A stretch of DNA of 64,000 bases, taken from contig CAVEUM010000003.1 of NCBI GenBank assembly GCA_963618735.1, positions 42,383-106,382 of the forward strand, given 5' to 3'. Under the pieces are notes generated by a model. The model was not told where the DNA came from and made no database searches. It worked only from the letters and a program-made list of their open reading frames with translations. The position numbers and the translations under genes are program-made. This DNA is from CAKUFA01 sp963618735 (lineage in GTDB: Bacteria > Bacillota > Clostridia > Christensenellales > Aristaeellaceae). This document shows positions 50,927 to 58,965 of this stretch, in pieces. Within the stretch, counting starts at the first letter, position 1; each line of letters starts with the position of its first letter.

Positions 50927-52389
50927 TGGAAATTCTCCTCCTTATCGCCGGCAATCATGCGATTGAAGGCCAGAATCGTCAGCACGGCGCAGACAATGAA
51001 CACCAGAATGCCGATGACAGATGCCATCTTGTAGTTGCTTTGATCCTGCGTCAGGCGGTAGAGCCACGTCACCAGCAGGTCAACCTCGTTGGCATTGGCG
51101 TTGGCCATAAGCTGATCCGATGTGGTGTACACGTCCTTGCTCAGCAGGTAAATCACGTTGAAATTGTTGATGTTGCTCACCACCGAGTTGACCAGAGAAG
51201 GTCCCGTAACAAACAGGATGTACGGCATGGTGATGGATTTGAAGGACTGCCAGGCATTGGCGCCGTCAATCTTGGCGCTCTCCAGCAGCTCTCCGGGGAT
51301 GTTCATCAGAATACCCGTGGCGATCAGCATCTGATACGGTACGCCGACCCAGATGTTAATCAGGATAATGGTGACGCGCGCCCATGTCGGATGGGTCAGG
51401 AACGGAATGAAATTGGCTGTGGGGATTGCTCCCAGGCTGTACAGCCAGTCCGTCAGCCCCACGTTTTTGCAGATGGTGTTCACAATGCCGGCATCCGCGA
51501 AGAAATTGCGCACCAACAGCAGGCTCACGAACTGGGGCACCGCGATGGTAATCATGAAGCAGGTGCGCCAGAACTTCTTCCCCTTCGTGTTTTTATTGTT
51601 AATGAACATGGCCAGCAGAATGCCGCCGATGTAGCAGGTGAAGGTTGCAACAACAGCCCAAACAAGCGTCCACAGCAGCACATTGCCAAAGGCATAGGCA
51701 AAGGTACTGTCAGCCGTCATGCTGAACAGTGTTTCAAAGTTCTTCAATCCCACCCACGTAAACAGCTTCGCAGGCACAAGGTGATTTCGGTCGTAATTGG
51801 TGAAGGCGATGAGAATCATCACAATCAGCGGTATGATGGTGAAGCACACAACGCCCATGACGGGCAGGCTCAGCAGCGTCACATGGAAGCGCTTGCCCAG
51901 CAGGTCTGCCAGATCGTCCTTAAAGGAATTCACATGCTTGCCTTTTTCCGCCAGAATCTGCGTGCGGCGTGCACCGCGGACAGAGCGGATGAGGATCGCA
52001 AGCGCCGCCAGCAGCAAAATGCAGCCGATGATGCCGAACAGCAGAATCAGGAAGGAATTGTCGTAGTCATTGAATTCGTTTTTTCTCGTTTCGGGATTGT
52101 AGACACGTTGCTGTGCCACCGTTCCCAGGGTATTCAGCTTGCTCATGTAAGGCCAGAACACCACGGGAATGAAATAGGCAAACAGCGCCTCCAGCACGCA
52201 TTGCAGGATGCCCTTGAGATACTGTTTTCTGGCAATGCTGCCTGCACCCCACAGGATGGCCGACAGCTTCACCCACACATCACCCGCAGCAAAGTCCTTC
52301 GCCGCACCGGTGAAATATTCGCCGATGGTACGCAGACCTCTGCGAATCCCCGACTGCTTCGGGGTCTTCATCGTTTTGCTCTTTTCCAT
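50923..52389 (-). CDS. malF: Maltodextrin ABC transporter permease (MalF type)
   Basis: This 488-residue protein has about eight membrane helices. An N-terminal part (about 1-165) with two extra helices is typical of maltose MalF. The core follows, with VMILIAFTNYDRNHLVPAKLF at the start and the EAA-like loop GELLESAKIDGANAWQSFKSITMP near residues 375-400. A DWLYSLGAIPTANFIPFL segment lies in the periplasm-like side loop. It pairs with MalG by a 4-nt gene overlap. An attenuator precedes it, so it should be made at lower level than MalE. Confidence 0.9.
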   Translation of the reverse strand: MEKSKTMKTPKQSGIRRGLRTIGEYFTGAAKDFAAGDVWVKLSAILWGAGSIARKQYLKGILQCVLEALFAYFIPVVFWPYMSKLNTLGTVAQQRVYNPETRKNEFNDYDNSFLILLFGIIGCILLLAALAILIRSVRGARRTQILAEKGKHVNSFKDDLADLLGKRFHVTLLSLPVMGVVCFTIIPLIVMILIAFTNYDRNHLVPAKLFTWVGLKNFETLFSMTADSTFAYAFGNVLLWTLVWAVVATFTCYIGGILLAMFINNKNTKGKKFWRTCFMITIAVPQFVSLLLVRNFFADAGIVNTICKNVGLTDWLYSLGAIPTANFIPFLTHPTWARVTIILINIWVGVPYQMLIATGILMNIPGELLESAKIDGANAWQSFKSITMPYILFVTGPSLVNSVVSNINNFNVIYLLSKDVYTTSDQLMANANANEVDLLVTWLYRLTQDQSNYKMASVIGILVFIVCAVLTILAFNRMIAGDKEENFQ

Positions 52390-52471
52390 AGCGTCCCCGC
52401 TCCCCTTACGTATGGATATGGACGTTTTTCCGCTTGAGGCACAGCACCGGAAAGCACCGTGTCATCTTTAG

Positions 52472-52513
52472 AAAAGCCGCCCTGCCGCAGGGCAACCCGG
52501 CTGGCAGGGCGGC
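52472..52513 (-). terminator. Partial terminator between malE and malF
   Basis: GCCGCCCTGCC and GGCAGGGCGGC form a perfect 11-bp stem followed by TTTTCT on the minus strand. It lies right after the binding-protein gene, where such hairpins keep MalE in excess. Confidence 0.85.
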
Positions 52514-52534
52514 AAAAATTGTTACTGATGCTTT

Positions 52535-53755
52535 TTACTGATCCGCAGGGGCAGTGATGCCGGCAACGCAGGTATCCAGCAGCGTCTGCAGGTCGGTGCC
52601 ATCAGGGTTGCCGTTCATGATGATCTTGCCCAGTGCGGCGGCAGGATCCCAGAACTTGCTGCCCACGCGCTGCACGTCAGCATAGGCGGCCTGAGCTGCC
52701 AGAGCGGCGATAGCGGGGTTGGACTGCACTTCTTCAGATGCGGCAGCGTTCACGTTGGAGGGGCCTTCAGAACGAAGCTGGAAGCGGCTCATCTGGCTCT
52801 CTTCATTGGTCATGTAAGCGGCAAAGTCCATGGCGGCGCCCACATTCTCAGAATAGGGATTCACGCCCACCAGCTTGAAGCCGGCGAAGGAAGACATCTG
52901 CACCTGTTCACCGTTCACGGTGTAGGTAGGCAGCTTGGTAGCAGCATAGTTGTCGCCCCATGCTTCCTGAGCGGTATTGGCATTCCAGGTACCGGACACA
53001 CCAGCGATGATGGAGCCGTCCTTCACGCCAGCCACGAAGGGATCGGAGTCAGCTTCCTTGAAGCCGGGGTTCTTTGCGATTTCCAGCAGTGCTTCCAGAA
53101 CCTGCACGCCCGTGATGGGGGTGTCGGTAGCATTCCAGTTGCAGGAGTTGGTCACGCCGTCTTCATTCACGGTCATGGTCAATCCAGCGCCCTTGAACCA
53201 GCTGTAGATGTACCATGCATTGCTCATGGGGAAGCCAACATACTTGCCCACAGAAGCAGCCTTGGCCATCATGCCATCCAGGGTCTGCACGTCTTCTTCC
53301 GTGAAGTACTCCTTGTTGTAGAACATGAAGTAGCCGTTGGAAGCAGTGGCGGGATAAGCGTACAGCACGCCATCCTGGCTGGCAGCCTTCACCACGGGAG
53401 CATCAGCGCCGCCATTGGCAGCGATGATTTCGTCAGCACCTTCAGCAACCTGCATCAGGGCGCCGCCGTTCATCAGGCTGTTGAACTGGTCATCTGCAAA
53501 GGTGAACACGTCAGCAGCGGCAGTGGGGTCATTCAGCACAACCTTGGAGCAGTCGCCCTCGGTCTGCACGCCAACGTTGATGGTGTAGTTGTTTTCAGGA
53601 TGGGCGGCCTTGAAATTTTCAATGACGCCATTGATCCACTCCATGTCCTGGTTGTCGCCAACCCACACGGTGAGGGTCACGTCTTCTGCCAGTGCAAAGG
53701 AGCACAGTGACAGTGCCATGCACAGTGCCAACACCAGAGAAACGATCTTTTTCAT
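52535..53755 (-). CDS. malE: Maltodextrin-binding protein (MalE type)
   Basis: This is a 406-residue protein. The signal peptide is MKKIVSLVLALCMALSLC then SFALA, cut before ED; no standard lipobox is seen. The mature part begins VTLTVWVGDNQDMEWINGVIENFKAAHP, the usual family 1 sugar-binding opening, with GVLYAYPATASNGYFMFYNKEYFTEEDV and GVSGTWNANTAQEAWGDNYAATKLPTY in the binding cleft regions. It delivers maltodextrins to MalFG. It lies 51 nt after lacI. How it stays at the surface without a lipid anchor is unclear. Confidence 0.9.
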   Translation of the reverse strand: MKKIVSLVLALCMALSLCSFALAEDVTLTVWVGDNQDMEWINGVIENFKAAHPENNYTINVGVQTEGDCSKVVLNDPTAAADVFTFADDQFNSLMNGGALMQVAEGADEIIAANGGADAPVVKAASQDGVLYAYPATASNGYFMFYNKEYFTEEDVQTLDGMMAKAASVGKYVGFPMSNAWYIYSWFKGAGLTMTVNEDGVTNSCNWNATDTPITGVQVLEALLEIAKNPGFKEADSDPFVAGVKDGSIIAGVSGTWNANTAQEAWGDNYAATKLPTYTVNGEQVQMSSFAGFKLVGVNPYSENVGAAMDFAAYMTNEESQMSRFQLRSEGPSNVNAAASEEVQSNPAIAALAAQAAYADVQRVGSKFWDPAAALGKIIMNGNPDGTDLQTLLDTCVAGITAPADQ

Positions 53756-53806
53756 ACAGGTATCCTCCTTTTATCTCTCACACAGATTTCTCTTCTGTGC
53801 GGATCA

Positions 53807-54826
53807 TCATGTTTCTTGGGCGCCTGCCACGGATTCACGCATCCGCAAGGCGGCATCCACCGTGACGTGCTGGGGTGCGCTGCCGTTTTCCATCATGTCC
53901 AGCAGAACCGCAACACTCTTTTCCGCAAGCTGATCCACCGGCTGTTCAATCGTTGTAAGCCGCGGTGAAAAATACTTGCCCATCTCTGTTCCGTCAAACC
54001 CGAAAACGCTCACATCTTCGGGCACCCTTTTGCCCATATCCTGCAGGGCGCGAATCACACCCATGGCCACAATGTCACTCATGGCGAAAACTGCGGTGGT
54101 GTCTCCCTTCACCGCAAAGAGTGAGCGTGCGCCATCGTAGCCATCCCTGAGGGAAAAGCGGGATTCTACATAGCGGCTCTCATCGAAGACCAGCCCCGCA
54201 TCATGGCAGGCATCCAGTGCGCCCTGATAGCGCATGGAAAGATTGTCTCCCGTGTTTCTCGCCGCGCCAAAGATGGCGATGTGCCGATGACCCTGATCCA
54301 GCAAGGTTTTCATGGCCAGATAGCCCATTGCGCGGTCATCAATGGCAACGGAAGATGCCTGCATCATCGACTGATCTTCCACGGTCACGGTGGTAAAGAC
54401 CAGCGGCACGTCCATGCCGTCCAATACCTTCATGCGCGCATCTGCCCGACCGCCCACAAAGATGAAGCCCTTCACATGCTTCTCGTGGCTCAGGCGCAGC
54501 GCCGTCTGGAACTCATCCGCCTTTTCATCGATAAACTCCAGCATAAAGGCCGTTTTGCATCCCGACGCGTGCTGCAGGATGGATTCCGCCAGTGCGTTCA
54601 GAAACGGATTCTGATGCCCGCGCAGGATAACCGCTGCCAGATCCGCATCCGTCTGCTTCAGGCTGCGTGCATTGGCGTTGCCCACAAAGTGGCACTCTGC
54701 GATAACCTTCTCCACCCTGGCACGAGTCGCTGCATTCACATCAGGGCGATGGTTCAGCACCCGCGAAACGGTGGTGACGCTTACACCCGCCATCTCTGCG
54801 ATGTCCCTGATGGTGTAGATCTTCAT
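53807..54826 (-). CDS. LacI family transcriptional regulator of the maltodextrin genes
   Basis: This 339-residue protein has an N-terminal helix-turn-helix IYTIRDIAEMAGVSVTTVSRVLNHRPDVNAATR and a periplasmic-binding-like sensor domain (about 60-339), with IDDRAMGYLAMKTLLDQGHRHIAIFG and AVFAMSDIVAMGVIRALQDMGKRVPEDVSVFGFDG. ATG 54826 follows GGGAGG; a longer frame has no site. Its promoter carries an operator that recurs before malQ. I infer that it is a MalR-like repressor that also controls its own gene and probably malEFG. Confidence 0.93.
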   Translation of the reverse strand: MKIYTIRDIAEMAGVSVTTVSRVLNHRPDVNAATRARVEKVIAECHFVGNANARSLKQTDADLAAVILRGHQNPFLNALAESILQHASGCKTAFMLEFIDEKADEFQTALRLSHEKHVKGFIFVGGRADARMKVLDGMDVPLVFTTVTVEDQSMMQASSVAIDDRAMGYLAMKTLLDQGHRHIAIFGAARNTGDNLSMRYQGALDACHDAGLVFDESRYVESRFSLRDGYDGARSLFAVKGDTTAVFAMSDIVAMGVIRALQDMGKRVPEDVSVFGFDGTEMGKYFSPRLTTIEQPVDQLAEKSVAVLLDMMENGSAPQHVTVDAALRMRESVAGAQET

Positions 54827-54858
54827 GCGTGCCTCCCATGCTTTCATGGAACGATTGG

Positions 54859-54920
54859 TATCGATTTCGGAAACGTTTTCATTACACTGTCAGCATATCA
54901 GCTCATGTCACGGTTGTCAA
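54859..54920 (-). promoter_or_regulatory. Promoter and operator of lacI-malEFG
   Basis: On the minus strand, consensus TTGACA (54915-54920) and TATGCT (54892-54897) are 17 bp apart. The operator (54859-54881), with GAAAACGTTTCCG on the minus strand, lies 10 bp downstream of the -10 box, where bound repressor would block RNA polymerase. The core also resembles a CcpA cre site. Confidence 0.8.
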
Positions 54921-55028
54921 TAGCTAATTTGGTGTTTTCTATTTTTTATTTTGCCAAATGTGACATTCGGAAATTACATCGCGGAAACAACGATTCTGTG
55001 GAAAAAAATTTTACAAACCGCGTTCTCG

Positions 55029-55059
55029 TACAGGGGGAGAACATTCTTCTCTCCCTGTA
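55029..55059. other. Strong hairpin in an otherwise empty A+T-rich stretch
   Basis: TACAGGGGGAGAA and TTCTCTCCCTGTA form a 13-bp stem with one mismatch and a 5-nt loop. The surrounding 54921-55147 has no gene I can support and is richer in A+T than its neighbours. Confidence 0.5.
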
Positions 55060-55147
55060 GAGGGTTGTGGTACGAAACTTCTATATATATAGGGATGTTC
55101 CGTTCCATTATTGCAGCCAGCCTCCCATCCCATGCGATGCCGCCTTA

Positions 55148-55194
55148 CAAAAAGAAGGTGCTGCTGCAAAGCCAACGTTCTGCAACAGCACCTT
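55148..55194 (-). terminator. Terminator of the flavodoxin-hydrolase-esterase operon
   Basis: AAGGTGCTGCTGCA and TGCAACAGCACCTT form a 14-bp stem with one mismatch, followed on the minus strand by CTTTTTG. Confidence 0.88.
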
Positions 55195-55204
55195 TATCAT
55201 TTTT

Positions 55205-55996
55205 TCAGGGATGTTCCCCAAACAACCAGTTCATAACACTTTCTTCATGAGCAAACGCCTGTCCGCCGGAATGCTGATCGCGGAAGCCCCGCTCGGTGAA
55301 GAATTCCGCAGGCCTTACGTCCAGCACGATCAGCCTGTCAATTTCCTCTTCCGATAAGCCCTGCGCGGCGTATAGCGCATGCAGCGTCTCATAAGCGGCA
55401 ATAAAGGAGTCGGAACCATAATAGCTATCCTGCGCACCGATGGCGAAGTAGACGGGCGTGCGTGCCTGTGCCAGCACATTCAGATCACCATCCCACTGGG
55501 AGCTGGTGGCGAGGTACGCCGTAAACAGCTCCGGCTTGGTACCCATCACCAATGAGCCGGTTTCTCCGCCGCCGGACATGCCGTGCAGATAAACGCGGGA
55601 TGCATCGATATTGTAATTTTCGATAAAATATTCTGTCAGGGCAATGGCTTCGTTGGCGGAGGTCTGACCCCAGTCATTCAGCTGGGGTGAGAGGACGATC
55701 ATTTTATCATTGTATTGGATGGCTTCAACACCGAAATCCTCCACCATGTTTGCGCCAACGCCCTGAAAATACAGTCCTTCCCAGCCCGGCAGCGTAACGA
55801 ACAGTGCATAAGGCTCGCTGCCATCGTAGCTTTCAGGAATGTAGCTGCTAAAATGGATATCGCCGATTTCGCTGTGCAGCACATTGTCATTGATGAAGCC
55901 GCGCTGGGTTTGTGTCCCTGTTGTGACCGTTTCCTCGGCTGCTGCTGCGCCATACAGACAGCACAGCAGCAGCAGGAAGGACAGAAAGCGCTTCAT
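55205..55996 (-). CDS. Exported alpha/beta hydrolase (esterase/depolymerase type)
   Basis: This is a 263-residue protein with a signal peptide (MKRFLSFLLLLCCLYGAAA, cut before EE). The catalytic set is visible: nucleophile in VYLHGMSGGGETGS (GxSxG), Asp in FAIGAQDSYYGSD, His in RDQHSGGQAFAHEES. The oxyanion side is LFVTLPGWEGLYFQG. Such proteins are close to PHB-depolymerase/feruloyl-esterase-like or dienelactone-hydrolase-like enzymes; the substrate is unknown. It lies 17 nt after the larger hydrolase and is the last gene of the operon. It acts outside the membrane. Confidence 0.82.
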   Translation of the reverse strand: MKRFLSFLLLLCCLYGAAAAEETVTTGTQTQRGFINDNVLHSEIGDIHFSSYIPESYDGSEPYALFVTLPGWEGLYFQGVGANMVEDFGVEAIQYNDKMIVLSPQLNDWGQTSANEAIALTEYFIENYNIDASRVYLHGMSGGGETGSLVMGTKPELFTAYLATSSQWDGDLNVLAQARTPVYFAIGAQDSYYGSDSFIAAYETLHALYAAQGLSEEEIDRLIVLDVRPAEFFTERGFRDQHSGGQAFAHEESVMNWLFGEHP

Positions 55997-56013
55997 TGGA
56001 TACGCCTCCCCGG

Positions 56014-57087
56014 TCAGTTCAGGCCGTGTTCGCCCAGCCAGCTTTCAATGTTCGCAGCGATTTCGTCACTGTTCATCTCCTGGAACATGAAGTGGCTGTT
56101 GCCGGTAATACCGATTTTGGGCAAGTCGACCACCGTGCAGTCGCCGCCATCGGCGTTGTAGTGTTCAGCGAAATCCAGTGCACCATCGCGCACCTGCTTC
56201 CAGAAGCTGGTGGATGCAATATCTTCGGGGCCGTTGTCAATATAATCACCGAAATAAATGACAATCGGGATCTTTGCTTCCAGCAGACGGTTATACTGCT
56301 CGGAGCCAACCTGCGGTGTTCCGCCCGGCTCGATGGCAACAATCGCCGCCATGTTCTCAACGGATACATCCCAGCCAACTGCGCCGCCCTGCGAATGGGT
56401 CACGAAGATGGACTTATTTCCCGTGCGTTCCTTTACCTGCGCCAGCACTTCGCCCAGGGCAGCGGCAGCTTTCGCCTGATCGAAGTTGCCGGTGTTCGGG
56501 GTCATCTGGCGGAAGAACTGATCCTGTGCCTCGTCACCTTCCGGGAACTGGGAACCTTCATAGCGCTCCGGTGCAACGCGTCCGATGCGGAAATGCGTGT
56601 ACCACGCCTGATCGCCAGGCTTGTATTCCTTGGAATCTTCCGAGTAGGTGTCCAGGAAGCCATCGGTGGACATGCTTGCCTGGGCGCCTGCTTCGCCGCG
56701 GCCTGGCTGGTCAACCAGATAAGCGCTATGGCCGTTGCGCAGGAAATAGGTTGCCCAGCCTTCGCGTCCGTCCGGCGTGGTCATCCAGCCCATACGGGAC
56801 TGGCCGTAGCCATGCAGATAAACGATGGGATGACCATTATCGCTTTCGGGAATCTGATACAGCACGTTGGCGTGATCCACATGTGCTGTGTTGCCGGCGC
56901 GGGTCGTGTCCAGCCAGTTGGTGGTAGGATCATAATCCCCTGCCACAGGCTCGGTCACTGTGCCGCCTGCGGAGAACATGCCCTGTTCAGCAATAGACAG
57001 GGGCGCTTTCGCTTCGTCTGCCAGTGCCGAGGTGCTCAGCAGCATGGACGCCGCCAGCACAAGGGCTGAAACTTTCTTCATCATCAT
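56014..57087 (-). CDS. Exported alpha/beta hydrolase
   Basis: This is a 357-residue protein with signal peptide MMMKKVSALVLAASMLLSTS then ALA, cut before DE. It shows PIVYLHGYGQSRMGWM (oxyanion loop), YLVDQPGRGEAG, and nucleophile elbow IFVTHSQGGAVGWD (HSQGG). A late GNSHFMFQEMNSDEIA supplies the likely His. The PGRGxxG segment and the long inserted cap (about 130-230) resemble secreted esterases of the alpha/beta fold with broad substrates. ATG 57087 lies 9 nt after AGGAGG. It is 22 nt after the flavodoxin gene. Substrate unknown. Confidence 0.82.
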   Translation of the reverse strand: MMMKKVSALVLAASMLLSTSALADEAKAPLSIAEQGMFSAGGTVTEPVAGDYDPTTNWLDTTRAGNTAHVDHANVLYQIPESDNGHPIVYLHGYGQSRMGWMTTPDGREGWATYFLRNGHSAYLVDQPGRGEAGAQASMSTDGFLDTYSEDSKEYKPGDQAWYTHFRIGRVAPERYEGSQFPEGDEAQDQFFRQMTPNTGNFDQAKAAAALGEVLAQVKERTGNKSIFVTHSQGGAVGWDVSVENMAAIVAIEPGGTPQVGSEQYNRLLEAKIPIVIYFGDYIDNGPEDIASTSFWKQVRDGALDFAEHYNADGGDCTVVDLPKIGITGNSHFMFQEMNSDEIAANIESWLGEHGLN

Positions 57088-57109
57088 GGTTTGCATCCTC
57101 CTGTTTGAT

Positions 57110-57739
57110 TTATTGCTTGTTTTCCGCCGCAGCCTTTGCCTGCTCAGCAGCCTGCGTGATGCTCTCGGTCAGGCCGCTCAGCCATTCCCGAATGCCGCTT
57201 TCGTCCGTGCCATAAGAGAAACGTTCGCCCTCCAGCCATTCGCCGGTGCCCGCCGCTTCAGAGAGCAGCGTGCCGCTCTGACCAAGTCCGGAGCTGGCAG
57301 AGGTGCAGAAGGGAATCACAACCTTGCCGGTAAAATCATTGCCCGTTACGAACTGGTTAACAGGCCATGCGGCAATTCCCCACCAGATGGGATAACCAAG
57401 GTAAACGGTGTCGTAATTCTCCCAGTTTTCAGGGGTGACCTCGGTCAGCGCCACCTCGTTCTGTGCTTCAGGATTTTCATGCTCGCGGGAAACACGGCTT
57501 TCGCTGTCGGACCAGTTAAGGTCGTCATCCGTGTAGGGCACAGCAGGTGTAATGACGAACACATCCGCACCAGTTTCCGCGGCAATCATATTTGCGATCC
57601 GCTCAGTACTGCCTGTGGCAGAGAAATAGACAACCAGCGTTCTGACCGGCGTATCGGTCGTTGTGGCTTCGTCCGCAAAAGCGGCGACAGCGGTCGCAGC
57701 GAGCATCATCGTCATGACAAGGGCAATCAGCCTTTTCAT
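57110..57739 (-). CDS. Exported flavodoxin
   Basis: This is a 209-residue protein with a clear signal peptide MKRLIALVMTMMLAATAVAA, cut near FADEA. The flavodoxin fold follows: LVVYFSATGSTERIANMIAAETGADVF (FMN phosphate loop SATGST), YDTVYLGYPIWWGIAAWPVNQFV, VIPFCTSASSGLGQSG. The tail is Ala/Gln-rich. Flavodoxins normally work in the cytoplasm, so export is unusual; related cytoplasmic forms in gut bacteria sit beside LysR, aldo/keto reductase and alcohol dehydrogenase genes, as here. ATG 57739 has AAGGAAGGAG upstream. It is first in the operon and divergent from LysR. Confidence 0.85.
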   Translation of the reverse strand: MKRLIALVMTMMLAATAVAAFADEATTTDTPVRTLVVYFSATGSTERIANMIAAETGADVFVITPAVPYTDDDLNWSDSESRVSREHENPEAQNEVALTEVTPENWENYDTVYLGYPIWWGIAAWPVNQFVTGNDFTGKVVIPFCTSASSGLGQSGTLLSEAAGTGEWLEGERFSYGTDESGIREWLSGLTESITQAAEQAKAAAENKQ

Positions 57740-57808
57740 CAGGGATTTCTCCTTCCTTCGTCCTGTGCGGACGTTTCTATTGTCGGGTGTTTCTCGCCCG
57801 ATGCCAGC

Positions 57809-57837
57809 ATTATAGGGGCGATTCAGCCTTGTTGGAA
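57809..57837 (-). promoter_or_regulatory. Promoter of the exported flavodoxin operon
   Basis: On the minus strand, TTCCAA and TATAAT are separated by 17 bp. Confidence 0.6.
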
Positions 57838-57891
57838 GTCTCCGTTTGTTCATTAGTATATACCCATGGGTTATAATATTGGCCGTACCAC

Positions 57892-57920
57892 TTGCGTTCA
57901 TCCCGCATTTCGGATACAAT
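57892..57920 (+). promoter_or_regulatory. Promoter of the LysR gene
   Basis: On the plus strand, TTGCGT and TACAAT are separated by 17 bp. The 55 bp between the two divergent promoters would hold LysR binding sites. Confidence 0.7.
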
Positions 57921-57952
57921 ATCAATAGGAATGGAAAGGAGCGTGAACCGAC

Positions 57953-58855
57953 GTGTACAATCCGCAGCTTGAAACTTTTCTGCGTGTGGCAGATGCAGGC
58001 AGCTTCACCAAAGCCGCTGAGGAGGCCTATATCACGCCAACCGCCGTCATCAAGCAAATCAACCTGCTGGAGGAATCACTGGGGGTCAAGCTCTTTGACC
58101 GCAGCCATCGCGGCCTTATGCTGACCAAAGCAGGACGGAGCCTGTATCAGGATGCGAAATACATCATTCAATATTGCCGCGATTCTGTAGCACGCGCGAA
58201 AAACGCCATGCTGGAGGACACCAACGTTATCCGCGTCGGTTCCTCCCCCATGACCCCTGCACAGTTGCTCATGGAGCTCTGGTCGAAAGTCCAGACCCTG
58301 CATCCGGACATCAAATTCCAGATCATTCCCTTTGAAAACACGCCCGAGAATGCACGGGAAATTCTTGCGAACCTCGGCAAAAACATCGATGTGGTGGGCG
58401 GCATTTTTGATGATACCATGCTGAAGCTGCGGGGTTGTGCCGGATTGGAGCTGGTCAGAGGTCCGTTTCAATGTGCAGTTTCCATTCATCATCGGCTGGC
58501 GGCCATGGACCAATTGCAAATCACTGACCTTTACGGTGAGAACCTCATGCTGATGCACCGCGGATGGAGCCATTATGTGGATCAGCTTCGGGACGAATTG
58601 TGGCAGTATCATCCGCAGATTCACATTGTGGATTTTGATTTTTACAGCATGGACGTATTTAACCGCTGCGAAAGCTCCAACAACGTGCTGCTTGCCATTC
58701 CCGGCTGGGCAAGCGTGCATCCGCTGCTGAAGGTGCTTCCTGTGGAATGGGATTACAGCATCCCATACGGCATCCTGCATTCACCTGAACCGTCCCCCGT
58801 TGTGCAGCGCTTTTTGGATGCAGCAAAGATCGTCGGCAAAGAACTATACCGCTGA
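57953..58855 (+). CDS. LysR family transcriptional regulator
   Basis: This is a 300-residue protein with a winged helix in residues 1-65: ETFLRVADAGSFTKAAEEAYITPTAVIKQINLLEESLGVKLFDRSHRG (family pattern in pieces). An effector domain follows (about 90-295). The start is GTG 57953, which gives the standard MYNPQLETF-like N-terminus and follows AAAGGAG. It is divergent from the exported flavodoxin operon and upstream of the alcohol dehydrogenase operon. It therefore probably controls one or both sides; its ligand is unknown. A terminator separates it from the dehydrogenase. Confidence 0.93.
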   Translation: MYNPQLETFLRVADAGSFTKAAEEAYITPTAVIKQINLLEESLGVKLFDRSHRGLMLTKAGRSLYQDAKYIIQYCRDSVARAKNAMLEDTNVIRVGSSPMTPAQLLMELWSKVQTLHPDIKFQIIPFENTPENAREILANLGKNIDVVGGIFDDTMLKLRGCAGLELVRGPFQCAVSIHHRLAAMDQLQITDLYGENLMLMHRGWSHYVDQLRDELWQYHPQIHIVDFDFYSMDVFNRCESSNNVLLAIPGWASVHPLLKVLPVEWDYSIPYGILHSPEPSPVVQRFLDAAKIVGKELYR

Positions 58856-58886
58856 TATAACCCAAAGGTATATGCTCATGAACAAA

Positions 58887-58916
58887 GCGAGACTTCTCAC
58901 AGAGTCTCGCTTTTTC
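58887..58916 (+). terminator. LysR gene terminator
   Basis: GCGAGACT and AGTCTCGC form an 8-bp stem with an 8-nt loop, followed by T5. A TATAAT box overlaps just downstream and may start the dehydrogenase message. Confidence 0.85.
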
Positions 58917-58965
58917 TATAATGATGATGAGCATGGGAAAAGAGGAAGATCAGGGAGGAAGCCTT

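Noticed and set aside
54951..55250. 99-codon plus-strand open frame
   Set aside because: It runs through the hairpin and the esterase terminator and has no ribosome site.
58911..58925. TATAAT overlapping the LysR terminator as a promoter for the dehydrogenase
   Set aside because: No acceptable -35 box lies 16-18 bp upstream; it may be the T-tract of the terminator only.
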